Positions 1 through 8,156 of a stretch of 27,616 bases of DNA are shown here, in pieces. The DNA is taken from NCBI GenBank assembly GCA_037147235.1, contig JBAWVO010000052.1, positions 1 through 27,616 of the forward strand, in the 5' to 3' direction. Position 1 is the stretch's first letter, and each line of letters begins with the position of its first letter. Under the pieces are notes generated by a model, which was given only the letters and a program-made list of their open reading frames with translations, had not been told where the DNA came from and did not search any database. The stretch is from JANXQG01 sp037147235 (GTDB lineage: Bacteria > Planctomycetota > Planctomycetia > Pirellulales > Thermoguttaceae). A program made the translations under genes and the position numbers.

Positions 1-43
1 AGTAGCCCTGTTTAGCTGAGCAAAAACCGGTCAATTTAGGTGA

Positions 44-193
44 GCGTCAAAGAGCTCGACCGTATCGAACCCCGTGGCGGTCCGCTATGCTTGGGATATC
101 AATCCCGACGGCTGTAATCTGTTCAATGTGGCAGGATTGGCGGCGTCACCGTTCCGGACGGATGACTGGAAACTGGAATCCGCGAAACAATAG
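44..193 (+). pseudogene. Sialate O-acetylesterase C-terminal remnant
   Basis: The frame ending at the TAG at 191-193 reads as the very C-terminus of the SASA/sialate O-acetylesterase family: a PVAVRYAW stretch, then NPDGCNLFN, then GLAASPFRTDDW. In intact members this follows an SGNH-type esterase domain that removes acetyl groups from sialic acids or, in planctomycetes, probably from acetylated hemicelluloses. Here an in-frame TGA at 41-43 closes the frame, and the 40 bases before it do not read as the expected preceding beta-strand region. Only about 50 residues remain, so this is a decayed 3' end or a gene joined to foreign sequence. If a frameshift lies near base 45 instead, the gene could continue beyond the left edge. 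The family assignment is from memory of the conserved tail and is moderately secure. Confidence 0.6.
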
Positions 194-212
194 AATGGCA
201 GGGAGTTCATTT

Positions 213-584
213 ATGAAGACGCAATTCTCCGATCGTCGTGAGTTCTTGAAGACGGCTGCCGCTGGGGTCGTTGTCGCCGGAGCCGGACTTACCTTGCCCA
301 TTGCACGGGCGGACGAGAAACACACGGTCAAGCCGGCGTTTGCCATTCGCGGAACCTTGCCGTGGCATAATTTTCTGTCGGGCCCCAGTGCGTGGAACGA
401 AAGCGATTACCGAGCGTATCTGGATGACCTCGCGGCAAAGGGCCTGAACTTCGTCGCGTTCCACTGCTATACCGGCGGAGAGGAGCGGTATGCGCCGTAC
501 GTTGAGCCGCTGATCCAAGTGAAGTATCGCGACGTGTTGCCGGAGGCCGGGCTCGACACCTCATTGACGGCGCGCTGGGGGTAA
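213..584 (+). pseudogene. Truncated Tat-exported glycoside-hydrolase-like protein
   Basis: The ATG at 213 has GGGAG seven bases upstream and starts a Tat signal peptide (RREFLK at residues 8-13, then an Ala/Val/Gly-rich core ending near ARA). The mature part reads GTLPWHNFLSGPSAWNESDYRAY, then NFVAFHCYTGG, then TSLTARWG. I recognise this as the N-terminal part of large secreted proteins in carbohydrate-degradation loci that begin a TIM-barrel-like domain and normally run to several hundred residues. Translation stops at TAA 582-584, directly after ARWG, where the family usually continues with an aromatic residue. The next 160 bases show no continuation in any frame that I can recognise. With 123 residues and no catalytic region it cannot be an active enzyme. 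An alternative is that a short exported peptide is made. The remnant of another carbohydrate-active enzyme gene lies 19 bases upstream. Confidence 0.6.
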
Positions 585-747
585 GAATCCACTTTTCACC
601 GGCCAGAGAGTGCGCTAAACGACCGGCTGGTGTCATTGGACTACCGGGCGTGCCGTCCATGAGGGCGGGGGCAGGCTTGCGCCTTTCTACTTTAACAGGA
701 GCATCCATCATGGAGCAAATTCACCAAGAACGCAAAGGAAGTAAGCC

Positions 748-1053
748 ATGAACATGGTACTGCGGGGAGTTGTCCACGGAAAAACAATCGAAGTGAGCGA
801 AGATCTCGGTCTTTCGGACGGGCAAGCCGTGGAATTGATTGTTATGCCCGCGAGACTATCCGAAACGCCCCCGGTGGAGAGTTGGTCGCAAGTAGCACCC
901 AAGAAACTGCCGGGTCCGCCGCCTGGGTGGAAGCCCGGCGGTATTGCGGCGGCGGGCATGATGGCAGAGGAATGGACCGAGGAAGACGACAGAATCCTAG
1001 ACCAGATTCACGCGGATCGCAAGGCTGCGACATGGCGGGAGTTGCCGCAATGA
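748..1053 (+). CDS. Antitoxin-like protein of a PIN-toxin pair
   Basis: This 101-residue protein begins MNMVLRGVVHGKTIEV, followed by LSDGQAVELIV. That is the short beta-strand N-terminus found in antitoxin-like proteins encoded just before VapC/PIN toxins. The tail (EEDDRILDQIHADRK, residues 79-93) is a charged helix of the kind that would bind the toxin. AAAGGAAG lies a few bases before the ATG. Its last bases overlap the next start codon (ATGA, 1050-1053), the usual coupling in toxin-antitoxin operons, but that toxin gene is internally deleted. A 13-codon frame (710-751) with AGGAG upstream ends in an ATGA overlap with this ATG and could be a leader peptide. The protein would normally neutralise an RNase and repress its own operon; now it is an orphan. 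Confidence 0.65.
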   Translation: MNMVLRGVVHGKTIEVSEDLGLSDGQAVELIVMPARLSETPPVESWSQVAPKKLPGPPPGWKPGGIAAAGMMAEEWTEEDDRILDQIHADRKAATWRELPQ

Positions 1054-1234
1054 GCTTTCTACTCGATACGGTCAATTGCGGGTTGATTTGCTCCGGCGCG
1101 GTGTAGGCGTCAATCCCATGGATCTGTTAATCGCTTCCGTTGCTTTGGTATACGACCTTACCCTCGTGACCAAGAATACTGCGGACTTCCAGAACATCCC
1201 CGGTCTTCGTCTGGACGACTGGCTGAGGTCATAA
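1050..1234 (+). pseudogene. VapC-like PIN-domain toxin with internal deletion
   Basis: The ATG at 1050 starts MSFLLDT, the canonical PIN N-terminus with the first catalytic aspartate, but the frame ends at a TAG at 1104-1106. In another frame, ending at TAA 1232-1234, the sequence reads DLLRRGVGVNPMDLLIASVAL, then LTLVTKNTADFQNIPGLRLDDW. This is the canonical PIN C-terminus, with the later catalytic acidic residues. A full VapC is about 130 residues; roughly 60-70 central codons are missing and the two halves are out of frame. Intact VapC proteins are Mg-dependent endoribonucleases that cut tRNA or rRNA. This copy is almost certainly inactive. The ATGA overlap with the antitoxin shows that the original operon layout is preserved. 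Confidence 0.75.
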
Positions 1235-1383
1235 AAGCGGATGGTGAAGGAGGTTGCTTGGCTAAAGCGCGGGCGTGGGCTAGCTGAATAACCTGGGTGG
1301 TTCTTTCAGAAGCCGGAGGTTTCTGGTGAACGACACGCAGAGCGTACTCCATCTTTTCTTGTCGCCACAGTTCCTAATTGATC

Positions 1384-1809
1384 TCACGGCACCAGACAAA
1401 TCTTCCCCTTCTCGATCAGCTTGAGGAACTCGCGATTGCTATCCAATAACTCGGATAGGCCTGCCATTTCCCGCGGCGTGAACCAGTGGATCGACTCGAC
1501 CTCGCAAGGATTGGGCATTGCCACGGCAGCCGGGTCCATGTCGGCAAGCCACCAGGCGAGATGGACCTTCCAAGCAGTTACACATTCCCAGAGCCGCCGT
1601 GTGGGACGGATCGGAATGCCAATTTCCTCGTGAATCTCACGGACGACCGCGGTCTCTTCCGTTTCACCCTCCTCGATGCCACCACCGGGAAAACAATAGC
1701 ACAACGGAGCGACCACATGCCGGGAGCGGCGGATCACCAACATTCGGCCTTCCTGGATAATAATCGCCACCACGCCACGGCGGCCGGGAGTTTCGGGAAT
1801 CTTTTCCAT
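1384..1809 (-). CDS. Nudix hydrolase
   Basis: This protein has a complete Nudix box at residues 43-65 (G-x5-E-x7-REI-x-EE-x-G-I, with G43, E49, R57, E58, E61, E62 and G64). The fold hydrolyses nucleoside diphosphates linked to another group, using Mg bound by the REXXEE glutamates; the substrate cannot be told from sequence. I chose the ATG at 1807-1809, giving 141 residues. The frame is open further upstream, but that extension would overlap the preceding gene and reads as low-complexity non-domain sequence. No clear Shine-Dalgarno sequence precedes the ATG. It lies 98 bases downstream of the barrel-like secreted protein on the same strand, so it may be the last gene of that operon or have its own promoter. 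No signal peptide is present, so it is cytoplasmic. Confidence 0.85.
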   Translation of the reverse strand: MEKIPETPGRRGVVAIIIQEGRMLVIRRSRHVVAPLCYCFPGGGIEEGETEETAVVREIHEEIGIPIRPTRRLWECVTAWKVHLAWWLADMDPAAVAMPNPCEVESIHWFTPREMAGLSELLDSNREFLKLIEKGKICLVP

Positions 1810-1907
1810 GGAGATAACCGTAACGGACAAAATCAGCGGTGCAACCCCGGGGGGTGCCGTAAAATTCCCAACCGTCACTGGCAACGGAACGCCACGGAGG
1901 ACGTTCC

Positions 1908-4109
1908 CTACGGGTGACGCAAGAGTACCATCGCACAACCGCGCTTGAGCGGCACATTCAGGGTCATGTTGTCATCCTTGAATATCGCCGTCACCGCGGC
2001 CGCCTTCTCTTCGCCGGGATGTAATGCATGACAATGAAGCTGGTCGAGACCTGGAAGATTGCGAAGGGAGACCGTGGCCGATTCCGATCGGCCTCCGAAT
2101 GTGACCGGCAAGACGTAACCGCCGGGGACCTGGAAAAGATTGACCTTCACGCCGGGTGTGGCCGATTCGACGCAGTGCGGTTCAAGCACCCACCTCTTGC
2201 CTCGCATCGCGTCGAGCAATGGGCCGTAAGCGAGGTATTGCCGGTCCACCCACGCGCTGGGACGCAGTGAGTGATCGTTGCCCGGGAACGGGGCCATCGG
2301 GTAGACCCCCAGGTGCAGATAGCGTTGGAAAAAAACATCGGGGTCGGGTTTCAGTGCGGCTTCGCTATCGGTCCAGCCAAGGGCTGGTTTGCGCAAAGTC
2401 AAAAGCGCAGTCAGGTTCAACGGGGCACCTGCGTAAGTGAATTCGTCGAAGATGCCGTCCACATGGCGGAGCATGTCAAGGCGTTTATTGTGATTGTTGA
2501 CGAAAACCACTTTGCCGGCCTGGTGCATGAGCGGCCCAAGACGGGCCATCAGGTCGTTCCAGGAGGCCAACAGTGAGCGGGCGGGCCGGCCCTCGAACCA
2601 GCTTTCGCCGTCGTCGGCGCGGTCGTTATAGAGCCGCATCCAATCCAGGCGATCAATGCAGATGCCGGAGGATTGCGGCAATTGATCGATGTGTCGCCTC
2701 GCCTGGTCCAGCAAAAAGTCGCGGTAGGCGGGATCGCCGCAGTCCATGACAATGCCCTCCTCCCAGGTGAAGTAGCAGCCACCGGCACGCGAACTGGGAT
2801 AGATGCTGCCCGCCAGGGCCTTGGGTGACACGCGCTGCGGAATTCGCAAGATTGCCGACGGCAGCTTCACCCCAAGGAAATCGCGGCAGTCTTTCCATAG
2901 GTCTTCGTCTCGCTTTGCCTTGCGGGCCGGCAGCGGCCAGGTCACATGCGCACCGAACTCCGTCACGTTAAAATAGCTCAATACGTAAAAGCCCAGCGGT
3001 CGCATTTTCGCGGCGTAATCTCTCATGGCCGACAGCGAGGTCTTCTGCCCGCCGAAACGGGTCCAGACTTCCGATTCGGCCACAGGCGGCAGGAACATGC
3101 CCATATAGGGAAAATCAAAGCTAGCTCGCCAGTTCACCCGAAAGGCCATTTTCTTCATTTTCTCAATGTCAAAATCGAGGTCCTTGCAGGAATAGGCAGC
3201 GGTGCCCGCCATGTCATGGGCCTGGGGATTAACCGGATCGAAGAACTGGGGGTAACGAGCGGTCATCCAGCGTAAGGGGCCACGCCAGCCGGCCTCGTGC
3301 GCGACGAGATCCATGGCGAACTTGACCGGCCGCCGGGCATCGAGCCGGTGGCAGGTGCGTGTGAAAGTGAAGCGGCCGGACGACGTCGTTCGCAGAGTTA
3401 GCTCGCGCGACGTCTCCTCGGGCGACAGGATAAGGCTCAGCCCCGTATCGGTTTCCGGCTCCAGCACGGAGACCAACGGCAGGCATATCAGGTTGCCGTC
3501 GAAGGGACACCACCCGATACGTGGATTCTCGGAGCGAAAGCTTGGCGCGCCGTAATCGAAGGCGGCGTCTTTCAGGGGCATGGCCCGAAGCGGGTCGTTC
3601 CAACCGCCACTGGTGAACCAGGGGCGGTGTACCTGCTCAGGGTCGGACCAGGCGGTCCAGTATCGGGTTTTCGGGGTTGCCGGATAGGTGATTTGCGTGA
3701 GGATTTCCGTGCTCCACGGGGCACCTTCGCCGCGGATTTCAAGTTCCCAGCGAATACTGTCCTTGGTGGGCGTAAACCGCTCCACGACTTGGCACTGGTG
3801 CGCGGGGTCGTCGGCCACGAGGGTCCGCGTGAACTCCATCCCGCCGCCCGCGATGGCCTTCGCGCCGACAGCACCCTGGGACCGGCAGCCTTCCAGGAGC
3901 GTTTGGCCCAGAAGATTCCGGTCGAGCCGTTGGGTGCCGACGATTGAACCAACAATTCGGCCCCAGGCCGAAAGCTTGAGCGTCAACCCCGGCGAGCGAA
4001 CCTCGTACCGAATCGGCGCATTCCCGCCCGTTTCGGCTGCCGCCGCGGCGAAAATCACCGCCGATGCGAAGATCGAGTTTAATAAGGCAATCCTAGAGAA
4101 TTTCATCAT
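1908..4109 (-). CDS. Secreted barrel-type glycoside-hydrolase-like protein
   Basis: This is a 733-residue exported protein with a signal peptide at about 1-25 (hydrophobic run, then AAAAAE). Residues 30-280 look like a beta-sandwich, with many alternating strands. Residues 300-650 look like a (beta/alpha)8 barrel, with strand-end acidic residues as in GICIDRLDW (D486, D489) and DGIFDEF (D551, D555, E556). This layout, a sandwich before a barrel, is typical of GH31/GH36-type and related retaining glycosidases, but I recognise no named family and cannot assign the catalytic pair with certainty. The ATG at 4109 overlaps the 3' end of the LamG-protein gene by 17 bases, and AAAGGGG sits just upstream, so the two are translationally coupled. 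The neighbourhood points to plant or algal polysaccharide breakdown. Confidence 0.75.
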   Translation of the reverse strand: MMKFSRIALLNSIFASAVIFAAAAAETGGNAPIRYEVRSPGLTLKLSAWGRIVGSIVGTQRLDRNLLGQTLLEGCRSQGAVGAKAIAGGGMEFTRTLVADDPAHQCQVVERFTPTKDSIRWELEIRGEGAPWSTEILTQITYPATPKTRYWTAWSDPEQVHRPWFTSGGWNDPLRAMPLKDAAFDYGAPSFRSENPRIGWCPFDGNLICLPLVSVLEPETDTGLSLILSPEETSRELTLRTTSSGRFTFTRTCHRLDARRPVKFAMDLVAHEAGWRGPLRWMTARYPQFFDPVNPQAHDMAGTAAYSCKDLDFDIEKMKKMAFRVNWRASFDFPYMGMFLPPVAESEVWTRFGGQKTSLSAMRDYAAKMRPLGFYVLSYFNVTEFGAHVTWPLPARKAKRDEDLWKDCRDFLGVKLPSAILRIPQRVSPKALAGSIYPSSRAGGCYFTWEEGIVMDCGDPAYRDFLLDQARRHIDQLPQSSGICIDRLDWMRLYNDRADDGESWFEGRPARSLLASWNDLMARLGPLMHQAGKVVFVNNHNKRLDMLRHVDGIFDEFTYAGAPLNLTALLTLRKPALGWTDSEAALKPDPDVFFQRYLHLGVYPMAPFPGNDHSLRPSAWVDRQYLAYGPLLDAMRGKRWVLEPHCVESATPGVKVNLFQVPGGYVLPVTFGGRSESATVSLRNLPGLDQLHCHALHPGEEKAAAVTAIFKDDNMTLNVPLKRGCAMVLLRHP

Positions 4110-6180
4110 GAAGAGCCCCTTTCTTGAAACCGACAGTTTGAGGAATGGTAGAGACAGTGATCCGCAGTGGCTTCTCCGCCGCGATCTTGATCCAGACGAT
4201 CAGGTCGGTGCCGGCGAGTGTGCGGCGATGACCGTAACGGAAGGTGCGACCTCGTGGAACCTCCACATCGTCGATCTTCAGGGTGGCTTCGTGCTCTCCC
4301 CATCCCTGAATAACGAAAGCCGGATTGAAGATGGGTGAATCTGCGCTTCCGGCCAACGCGAGGCCGAGTTCGTTGCCAGCCTCCATCCGTTTCAAGATAT
4401 AGGCCCGCTGATCGGGGGCATAACCAATGCTGAAAAAAGCCTTTCCGATAGTTTTGATAGCCGGTGGATGAATCCAAGCTTTTGCCATGGAGAGTAGCCC
4501 GACCGCCGACTTATCGGTCATGCCGTAGAGGAATGCACCGGAGGGTTGCGTGACCCAAGTGAGCGAAGAATGGGCTGCCTGATCGGGTGCCATGGCGTAG
4601 CGGCCATCGCTTGAAACCCGGGCCACAGGCCAGTGATTCCACCAAGGAAAATGCGAGAACTCCTTGCGGACCTCGCAATTAAAGGTTCCAATCGTGGAAC
4701 CCGGCTTCACGATGATCAACGGTTTGAAGTGCGATTTCAGGTTGACCATTTGGATGATCGGCGACTCAAGGTCCAGCCTGGGATAGCCCTTCTCCCAGGA
4801 ATAGGTTTTGGATTCTCCCTTGAGATTAGCCAAACTGATGGCCTCCAACTCGCAGTTATCTTCAGGGCGAGTCCCCGGCTCGTTCAGGAAAATCGTCTCC
4901 TGATCCACGCGATGCGCGCGCTCGGGCCACCAGCCGGTCACGTCGCGGGTAGTCACGCCGTCCGGATAGACATAATAATATTCGTCGCCGAACTGCCCTC
5001 GCCCCGCCACCTCGTCATAATTAGCGAAGCGGTAGGCCGCATCGACCATGGCATAGCGCCAATGAATGACAACCCGGGCATCGGTGTTCTCGACGATGCG
5101 GACATGGGAAAATCGACATTCGGCATCCGACATGTGTTCGCAGCATCCAACCGCCCCCTGGCCGCCTCTTTTTCGTAACTCTTCAGGCCAGACCCCTGTT
5201 TCCAGACTCTGGTCAGCCATCCATTTACCATTCTCGGTGACCCAGCAGGGAGAAAAACGAGTTCCCTTCCAAAAAACCATCTGCACGGGCAATTCATCAA
5301 ATTTGACGACGATATCCTCTTCGCCGGCCATCTGCCACAAGGCATCCCATTGCTCGTAATAGTCCAGTTTGGCCGGGTAAGCACCGAAACGATTGGAACC
5401 CTTAGTAACATCGGGGAATCGGCGCGCCGGAATATTCGGTGCGGCGGAAGGCTTATCCGCTGCCCACAAGCCTTGGATTTCTTTTTCCGCAAGCGGCCGG
5501 TCGTGAATCTTGATCTCGTCCAAAAGTCCATCCAGCGACCACCACGAGGAGAACTTCGCCCAATCCCGAACCAGGTGCGCTGGAACCATTTTCTCGTGGT
5601 TGCGTCCGATGTAAAGATCAATATCCTTGGCAAAGCTGATTCTTTTCTCGACCGGAAATGAGCCGACAGGTTGACCATCGAGGAAGAGCCGAACGCCAAA
5701 GGCCGGGTCATACACGGCCGCCAAGTGATACCAAGTCTTGAGGCGAAGCACCTGCGCGGCCATGCATTTCGTCCAGCGGAAATCGGCAGCCAGTTGGAGA
5801 CCAAAGTGCCCGGTACTATCGATTCCGAAAGAGTATCCTCGCGTCTCGCCGTCACGTTGGGCGATGATGGGTGTCCAGTTCCACGAATACGCAGCCAGGG
5901 CTACCCAACCCTGCAAGGTGAAGCCCCTACTCAGATCGGGAACTTTCCCCGACGGCCGACGGACAAGGGTAGTGAACCCGTCGAACCGCAGGCAATTCCC
6001 ACGAACGCCTTCCGGCAGAAACTTGTGGTTCCCCTCGATGGAGTCGGTTATTTTACCCACGGAGTCAAAGGCAGTCTTCTCATCGAACGTCCACGAGGCG
6101 ACGGGACCTTCCGTGGCTTGTAACCGACTGCCCGCGGACAGAACAAGCAGACCCATGAACAGAGTAAATCGTGTCGTCAT
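4093..6180 (-). CDS. Secreted LamG-domain protein, probably carbohydrate-active
   Basis: Starting from the ATG at 6180, which has GGTAGGA about ten bases upstream, this encodes 695 residues. The first 22 or so form a signal peptide. Residues 25-242 form a concanavalin A-like/LamG domain: VASWTFDE near its start, WYHLAAVYDP and LFLDGQPVG in the middle, and the closing GLLDEIKIHDRPLAEKEI helix. Such domains bind glycans. The remaining 450 residues are rich in Trp and Tyr (for instance HFPWWNHWP) and resemble beta-rich parts of uncharacterised proteins in polysaccharide-utilisation loci; I cannot name the family. It is the first gene of a minus-strand operon with the overlapping barrel-like protein, so the two probably act on the same substrate outside the cytoplasmic membrane. 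An in-frame ATG at 6198 is possible but lies before the ribosome binding site. Confidence 0.8.
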   Translation of the reverse strand: MTTRFTLFMGLLVLSAGSRLQATEGPVASWTFDEKTAFDSVGKITDSIEGNHKFLPEGVRGNCLRFDGFTTLVRRPSGKVPDLSRGFTLQGWVALAAYSWNWTPIIAQRDGETRGYSFGIDSTGHFGLQLAADFRWTKCMAAQVLRLKTWYHLAAVYDPAFGVRLFLDGQPVGSFPVEKRISFAKDIDLYIGRNHEKMVPAHLVRDWAKFSSWWSLDGLLDEIKIHDRPLAEKEIQGLWAADKPSAAPNIPARRFPDVTKGSNRFGAYPAKLDYYEQWDALWQMAGEEDIVVKFDELPVQMVFWKGTRFSPCWVTENGKWMADQSLETGVWPEELRKRGGQGAVGCCEHMSDAECRFSHVRIVENTDARVVIHWRYAMVDAAYRFANYDEVAGRGQFGDEYYYVYPDGVTTRDVTGWWPERAHRVDQETIFLNEPGTRPEDNCELEAISLANLKGESKTYSWEKGYPRLDLESPIIQMVNLKSHFKPLIIVKPGSTIGTFNCEVRKEFSHFPWWNHWPVARVSSDGRYAMAPDQAAHSSLTWVTQPSGAFLYGMTDKSAVGLLSMAKAWIHPPAIKTIGKAFFSIGYAPDQRAYILKRMEAGNELGLALAGSADSPIFNPAFVIQGWGEHEATLKIDDVEVPRGRTFRYGHRRTLAGTDLIVWIKIAAEKPLRITVSTIPQTVGFKKGALHDEIL

Positions 6181-6217
6181 CAGTTGAATTCCTACCATAC
6201 CGCTAGGGTCCTGAGTC

Positions 6218-6274
6218 GAACGGAATTCATTCCGTTTACCCGAAAAAAATAAAACAACGGAATCAATTCCGTTC
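6218..6274. repeat. Paired palindromes forming a 19-bp-arm inverted repeat
   Basis: GAACGGAATTCATTCCGTT (6218-6236) and AACGGAATCAATTCCGTTC (6256-6274) are each nearly self-palindromic. They are also inverted repeats of one another with one mismatch, separated by 19 bases rich in A. A related palindrome, AACGGAATTTGTTCCGTT, occurs at 23740-23757. This resembles a REP-type dispersed palindrome. Its position inside the leader of the LamG operon means the transcript would carry a strong hairpin before the ribosome binding site. Confidence 0.7.
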
Positions 6275-6305
6275 TACTTAAGGGCAGCTTCCTCCAAAGG
6301 ACCAG

Positions 6306-6335
6306 ATTTTACCACGCCGACAGACCTCTTTTCAA
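6306..6335 (-). promoter_or_regulatory. Sigma70-like promoter for LamG operon
   Basis: On the minus strand TTGAAA (6330-6335) and TAAAAT (6306-6311) are separated by 18 bases. Transcription would start near 6299, giving a leader of about 120 bases that contains the paired palindromes. Confidence 0.45.
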
Positions 6336-6419
6336 GTTACGTCAAGCCGGCAATAGGAAAATTCCGTTCCACGAACGTCTTTACAATTCTCCGGTTGTCG
6401 GCAAGGCGATGAGCAGGAA

Positions 6420-6448
6420 TTGCACGAATGTGGCCCATGCAGTATAAT
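6420..6448 (+). promoter_or_regulatory. Sigma70-like promoter for GH51 gene
   Basis: A perfect TATAAT at 6443-6448 lies 17 bases after TTGCAC at 6420-6425. The -35 box is weak. Transcription would start near 6455, about 84 bases before the ATG. Confidence 0.5.
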
Positions 6449-6538
6449 CGGCCACCAATGTCGGCGGCGTGGCTCGGTCCATGTTCGGCGCGGGTCTCCT
6501 GACCCCGCCGAAAAATAGATACTCTGAAGGAAACAATC

Positions 6539-8146
6539 ATGTCTCTCCGTAAGTCAAAAACCTTTCCACGTATTCTGTCGGCCATTGTTCTTTCGCTCAC
6601 TGCGACCATGTCGGCACGAGCGCAAGTCGAAGGTCCGCCCAAAGAGATGCAGGCAACCGTGACGATCGATACCGACGCGCGCTCCGTACCCTATAGCCGG
6701 ATGATCTTCGGCGGCTTTATTGAGCACTTTGATGGACAGGTCTATGGCGGGCTGTTTGAACCGGGTTCGCCGCTGTCGGACGAGCGGGGCTTCCGCAAGG
6801 ATGTCATCGAGGCGATGAAAGAACTGAAGGTTTCCATCGTGCGCTGGCCGGGTGGATGTTTTGCCAGCGGCTATCACTGGAAAGATGGCGTCGGGCCTAA
6901 TCGTAAACCGACCCCCGATCCGGTCTGGGGCGTTACCGACCCCAACACGTTTGGCACCGACGAGTTCGTCGAGTGGTGCCGGCTCATTGGCAGCGAGCCT
7001 TATATCTGCACGAATGCCGGTAACGGCACGCCCGAAGAGATGAGCCAGTGGGTTGAATACTGCAACGCCACCCAGGGCCCGTTTGCCGAAATGCGCGCGG
7101 CCGGTGGCCACGCCAAGCCGCTGAATGTCCACTACTGGAGCATCGGCAACGAGAACTGGGGCGGTCATGAAATCGGTGCGAGAACGCCGAAAGAGTGGGG
7201 GCCGTTGGTCCGCAAGTCGGCTGAATTGATGCTGGCCGCCGACCCCAAACTCGTTTTGCTGGCTGCCGCGACACCTGATCGAGGATGGACCCTGCCGCTG
7301 CTAAAAGCAGCCGGGCAACACCTCGCTTATGTCTGCATCCACGAGTACTGGCTGGGCTTCTGGGCCAAGAATGGAATGCCCGACTACCTTGCGTGCATCC
7401 TGCTCTCCGATGGCCCGGAACAGACCATCACCCGCGTGATCGAAGTCCTCAAGGAAGCCGGTTGTCGCGGCCGCGTCAAGATCGCGTTCGATGAGTGGAA
7501 CCTTCGCGGCTGGCATCACCCGGGATTCCCACGCAAACAGGTCGTCAATAAAAACGACTCGGCCGCAATCGCATTGATCGCCAAACGGGAAATCAATGCG
7601 ATTGCCTCACAGTACTCGATGGCCGACGCCCTCTTCTCCGCGTCGTTCTTCAACGCCTGCCTACGACACGCCGAGGATGTCGGCATGGCCAACATCGCTC
7701 CGATCGTCAACACCCGCGGGCCGCTCTATGTTCATTCCAAGGGGATCGTGAAGCGCACGACCTTCCACACCTTGGCAATGTACGCTAATCAGCTTCAAGA
7801 CCGCGTCGGCAAACTCGACCTAAAGGCCGGGAAGCTTACTTGCGGCGGTCAGCAGGTTCCCATGATCGATGCCCTTGCCACGGTGGACGCTTCGGGCAAG
7901 CTCTGGTCAATTGCACTGGTGAATCGCCACCCTTCAAAAGACGCAGCATGCACCATCAAGATGAAGGATACTTTGCTTGAGGGCCGATACGAGGCGATGG
8001 TTCTGGCCGGCGATTCACCCGCGGCATTCAATGACGTTGAACACCCAAACCGCGTCGTGCCCGAGAAAAAGGAAATCTCTTTCGAGAAAGGCGTCGTCAA
8101 CCTGCCGCCGCACTCGTTGACGATCGTCAAGGTATCCTGGAAGTGA
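6539..8146 (+). CDS. Alpha-L-arabinofuranosidase, GH51 family
   Basis: This 535-residue secreted enzyme would remove terminal alpha-L-arabinofuranose from arabinoxylan, arabinan or similar polymers by a retaining mechanism. The signal peptide ends near residue 28 (SARAQ). The barrel begins at MIFGGFIEHF (55-64) and RWPGGCFASGYHW (102-114). The acid/base is E205 in WSIGNENWGG and the nucleophile is E319 in IAFDEWN. The C-terminal beta-sandwich ends in NLPPHSLTIVKV, typical of the family. The length matches intracellular and exported GH51 members. The ATG follows AAGGAA by six bases. It is divergent from the LamG/barrel operon and converges tightly on the giant surface-protein gene, whose stop lies 11 bases away with no room for a terminator hairpin. 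The family assignment is firm; the polymer substrate is inferred. Confidence 0.93.
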   Translation: MSLRKSKTFPRILSAIVLSLTATMSARAQVEGPPKEMQATVTIDTDARSVPYSRMIFGGFIEHFDGQVYGGLFEPGSPLSDERGFRKDVIEAMKELKVSIVRWPGGCFASGYHWKDGVGPNRKPTPDPVWGVTDPNTFGTDEFVEWCRLIGSEPYICTNAGNGTPEEMSQWVEYCNATQGPFAEMRAAGGHAKPLNVHYWSIGNENWGGHEIGARTPKEWGPLVRKSAELMLAADPKLVLLAAATPDRGWTLPLLKAAGQHLAYVCIHEYWLGFWAKNGMPDYLACILLSDGPEQTITRVIEVLKEAGCRGRVKIAFDEWNLRGWHHPGFPRKQVVNKNDSAAIALIAKREINAIASQYSMADALFSASFFNACLRHAEDVGMANIAPIVNTRGPLYVHSKGIVKRTTFHTLAMYANQLQDRVGKLDLKAGKLTCGGQQVPMIDALATVDASGKLWSIALVNRHPSKDAACTIKMKDTLLEGRYEAMVLAGDSPAAFNDVEHPNRVVPEKKEISFEKGVVNLPPHSLTIVKVSWK

Positions 8147-8156
8147 TATAAACCAT

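Larger units (their letters stand above)
6181..6538. other. Divergent intergenic region, LamG operon and GH51
   Basis: This 358-base spacer carries one sigma70-like promoter in each direction and a pair of near-identical palindromes on the LamG side. The palindromes lie between the minus-strand promoter and the ribosome binding site of the LamG gene, hence in its 5' leader. Nothing here reads as coding. A short half-copy of the palindrome motif (AATTCCGTTC, 6360-6369) also occurs. Confidence 0.6.

Noticed and set aside
207..711. Minus-strand frames over the first kilobase
   Set aside because: They overlap the Tat-signal fragment with its ribosome binding site and show arginine and proline excess typical of antisense frames.
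1235..1383. A 16-codon plus-strand frame and a 64-codon minus-strand frame between the toxin remnant and the Nudix gene
   Set aside because: Neither has a recognisable sequence; the minus frame also runs into the toxin remnant. The stretch is best taken as decayed sequence.
4633..5178. A 181-codon plus-strand frame
   Set aside because: It lies wholly antisense to the LamG-protein gene, which has a signal peptide and recognisable domain; no independent evidence supports the opposite frame.
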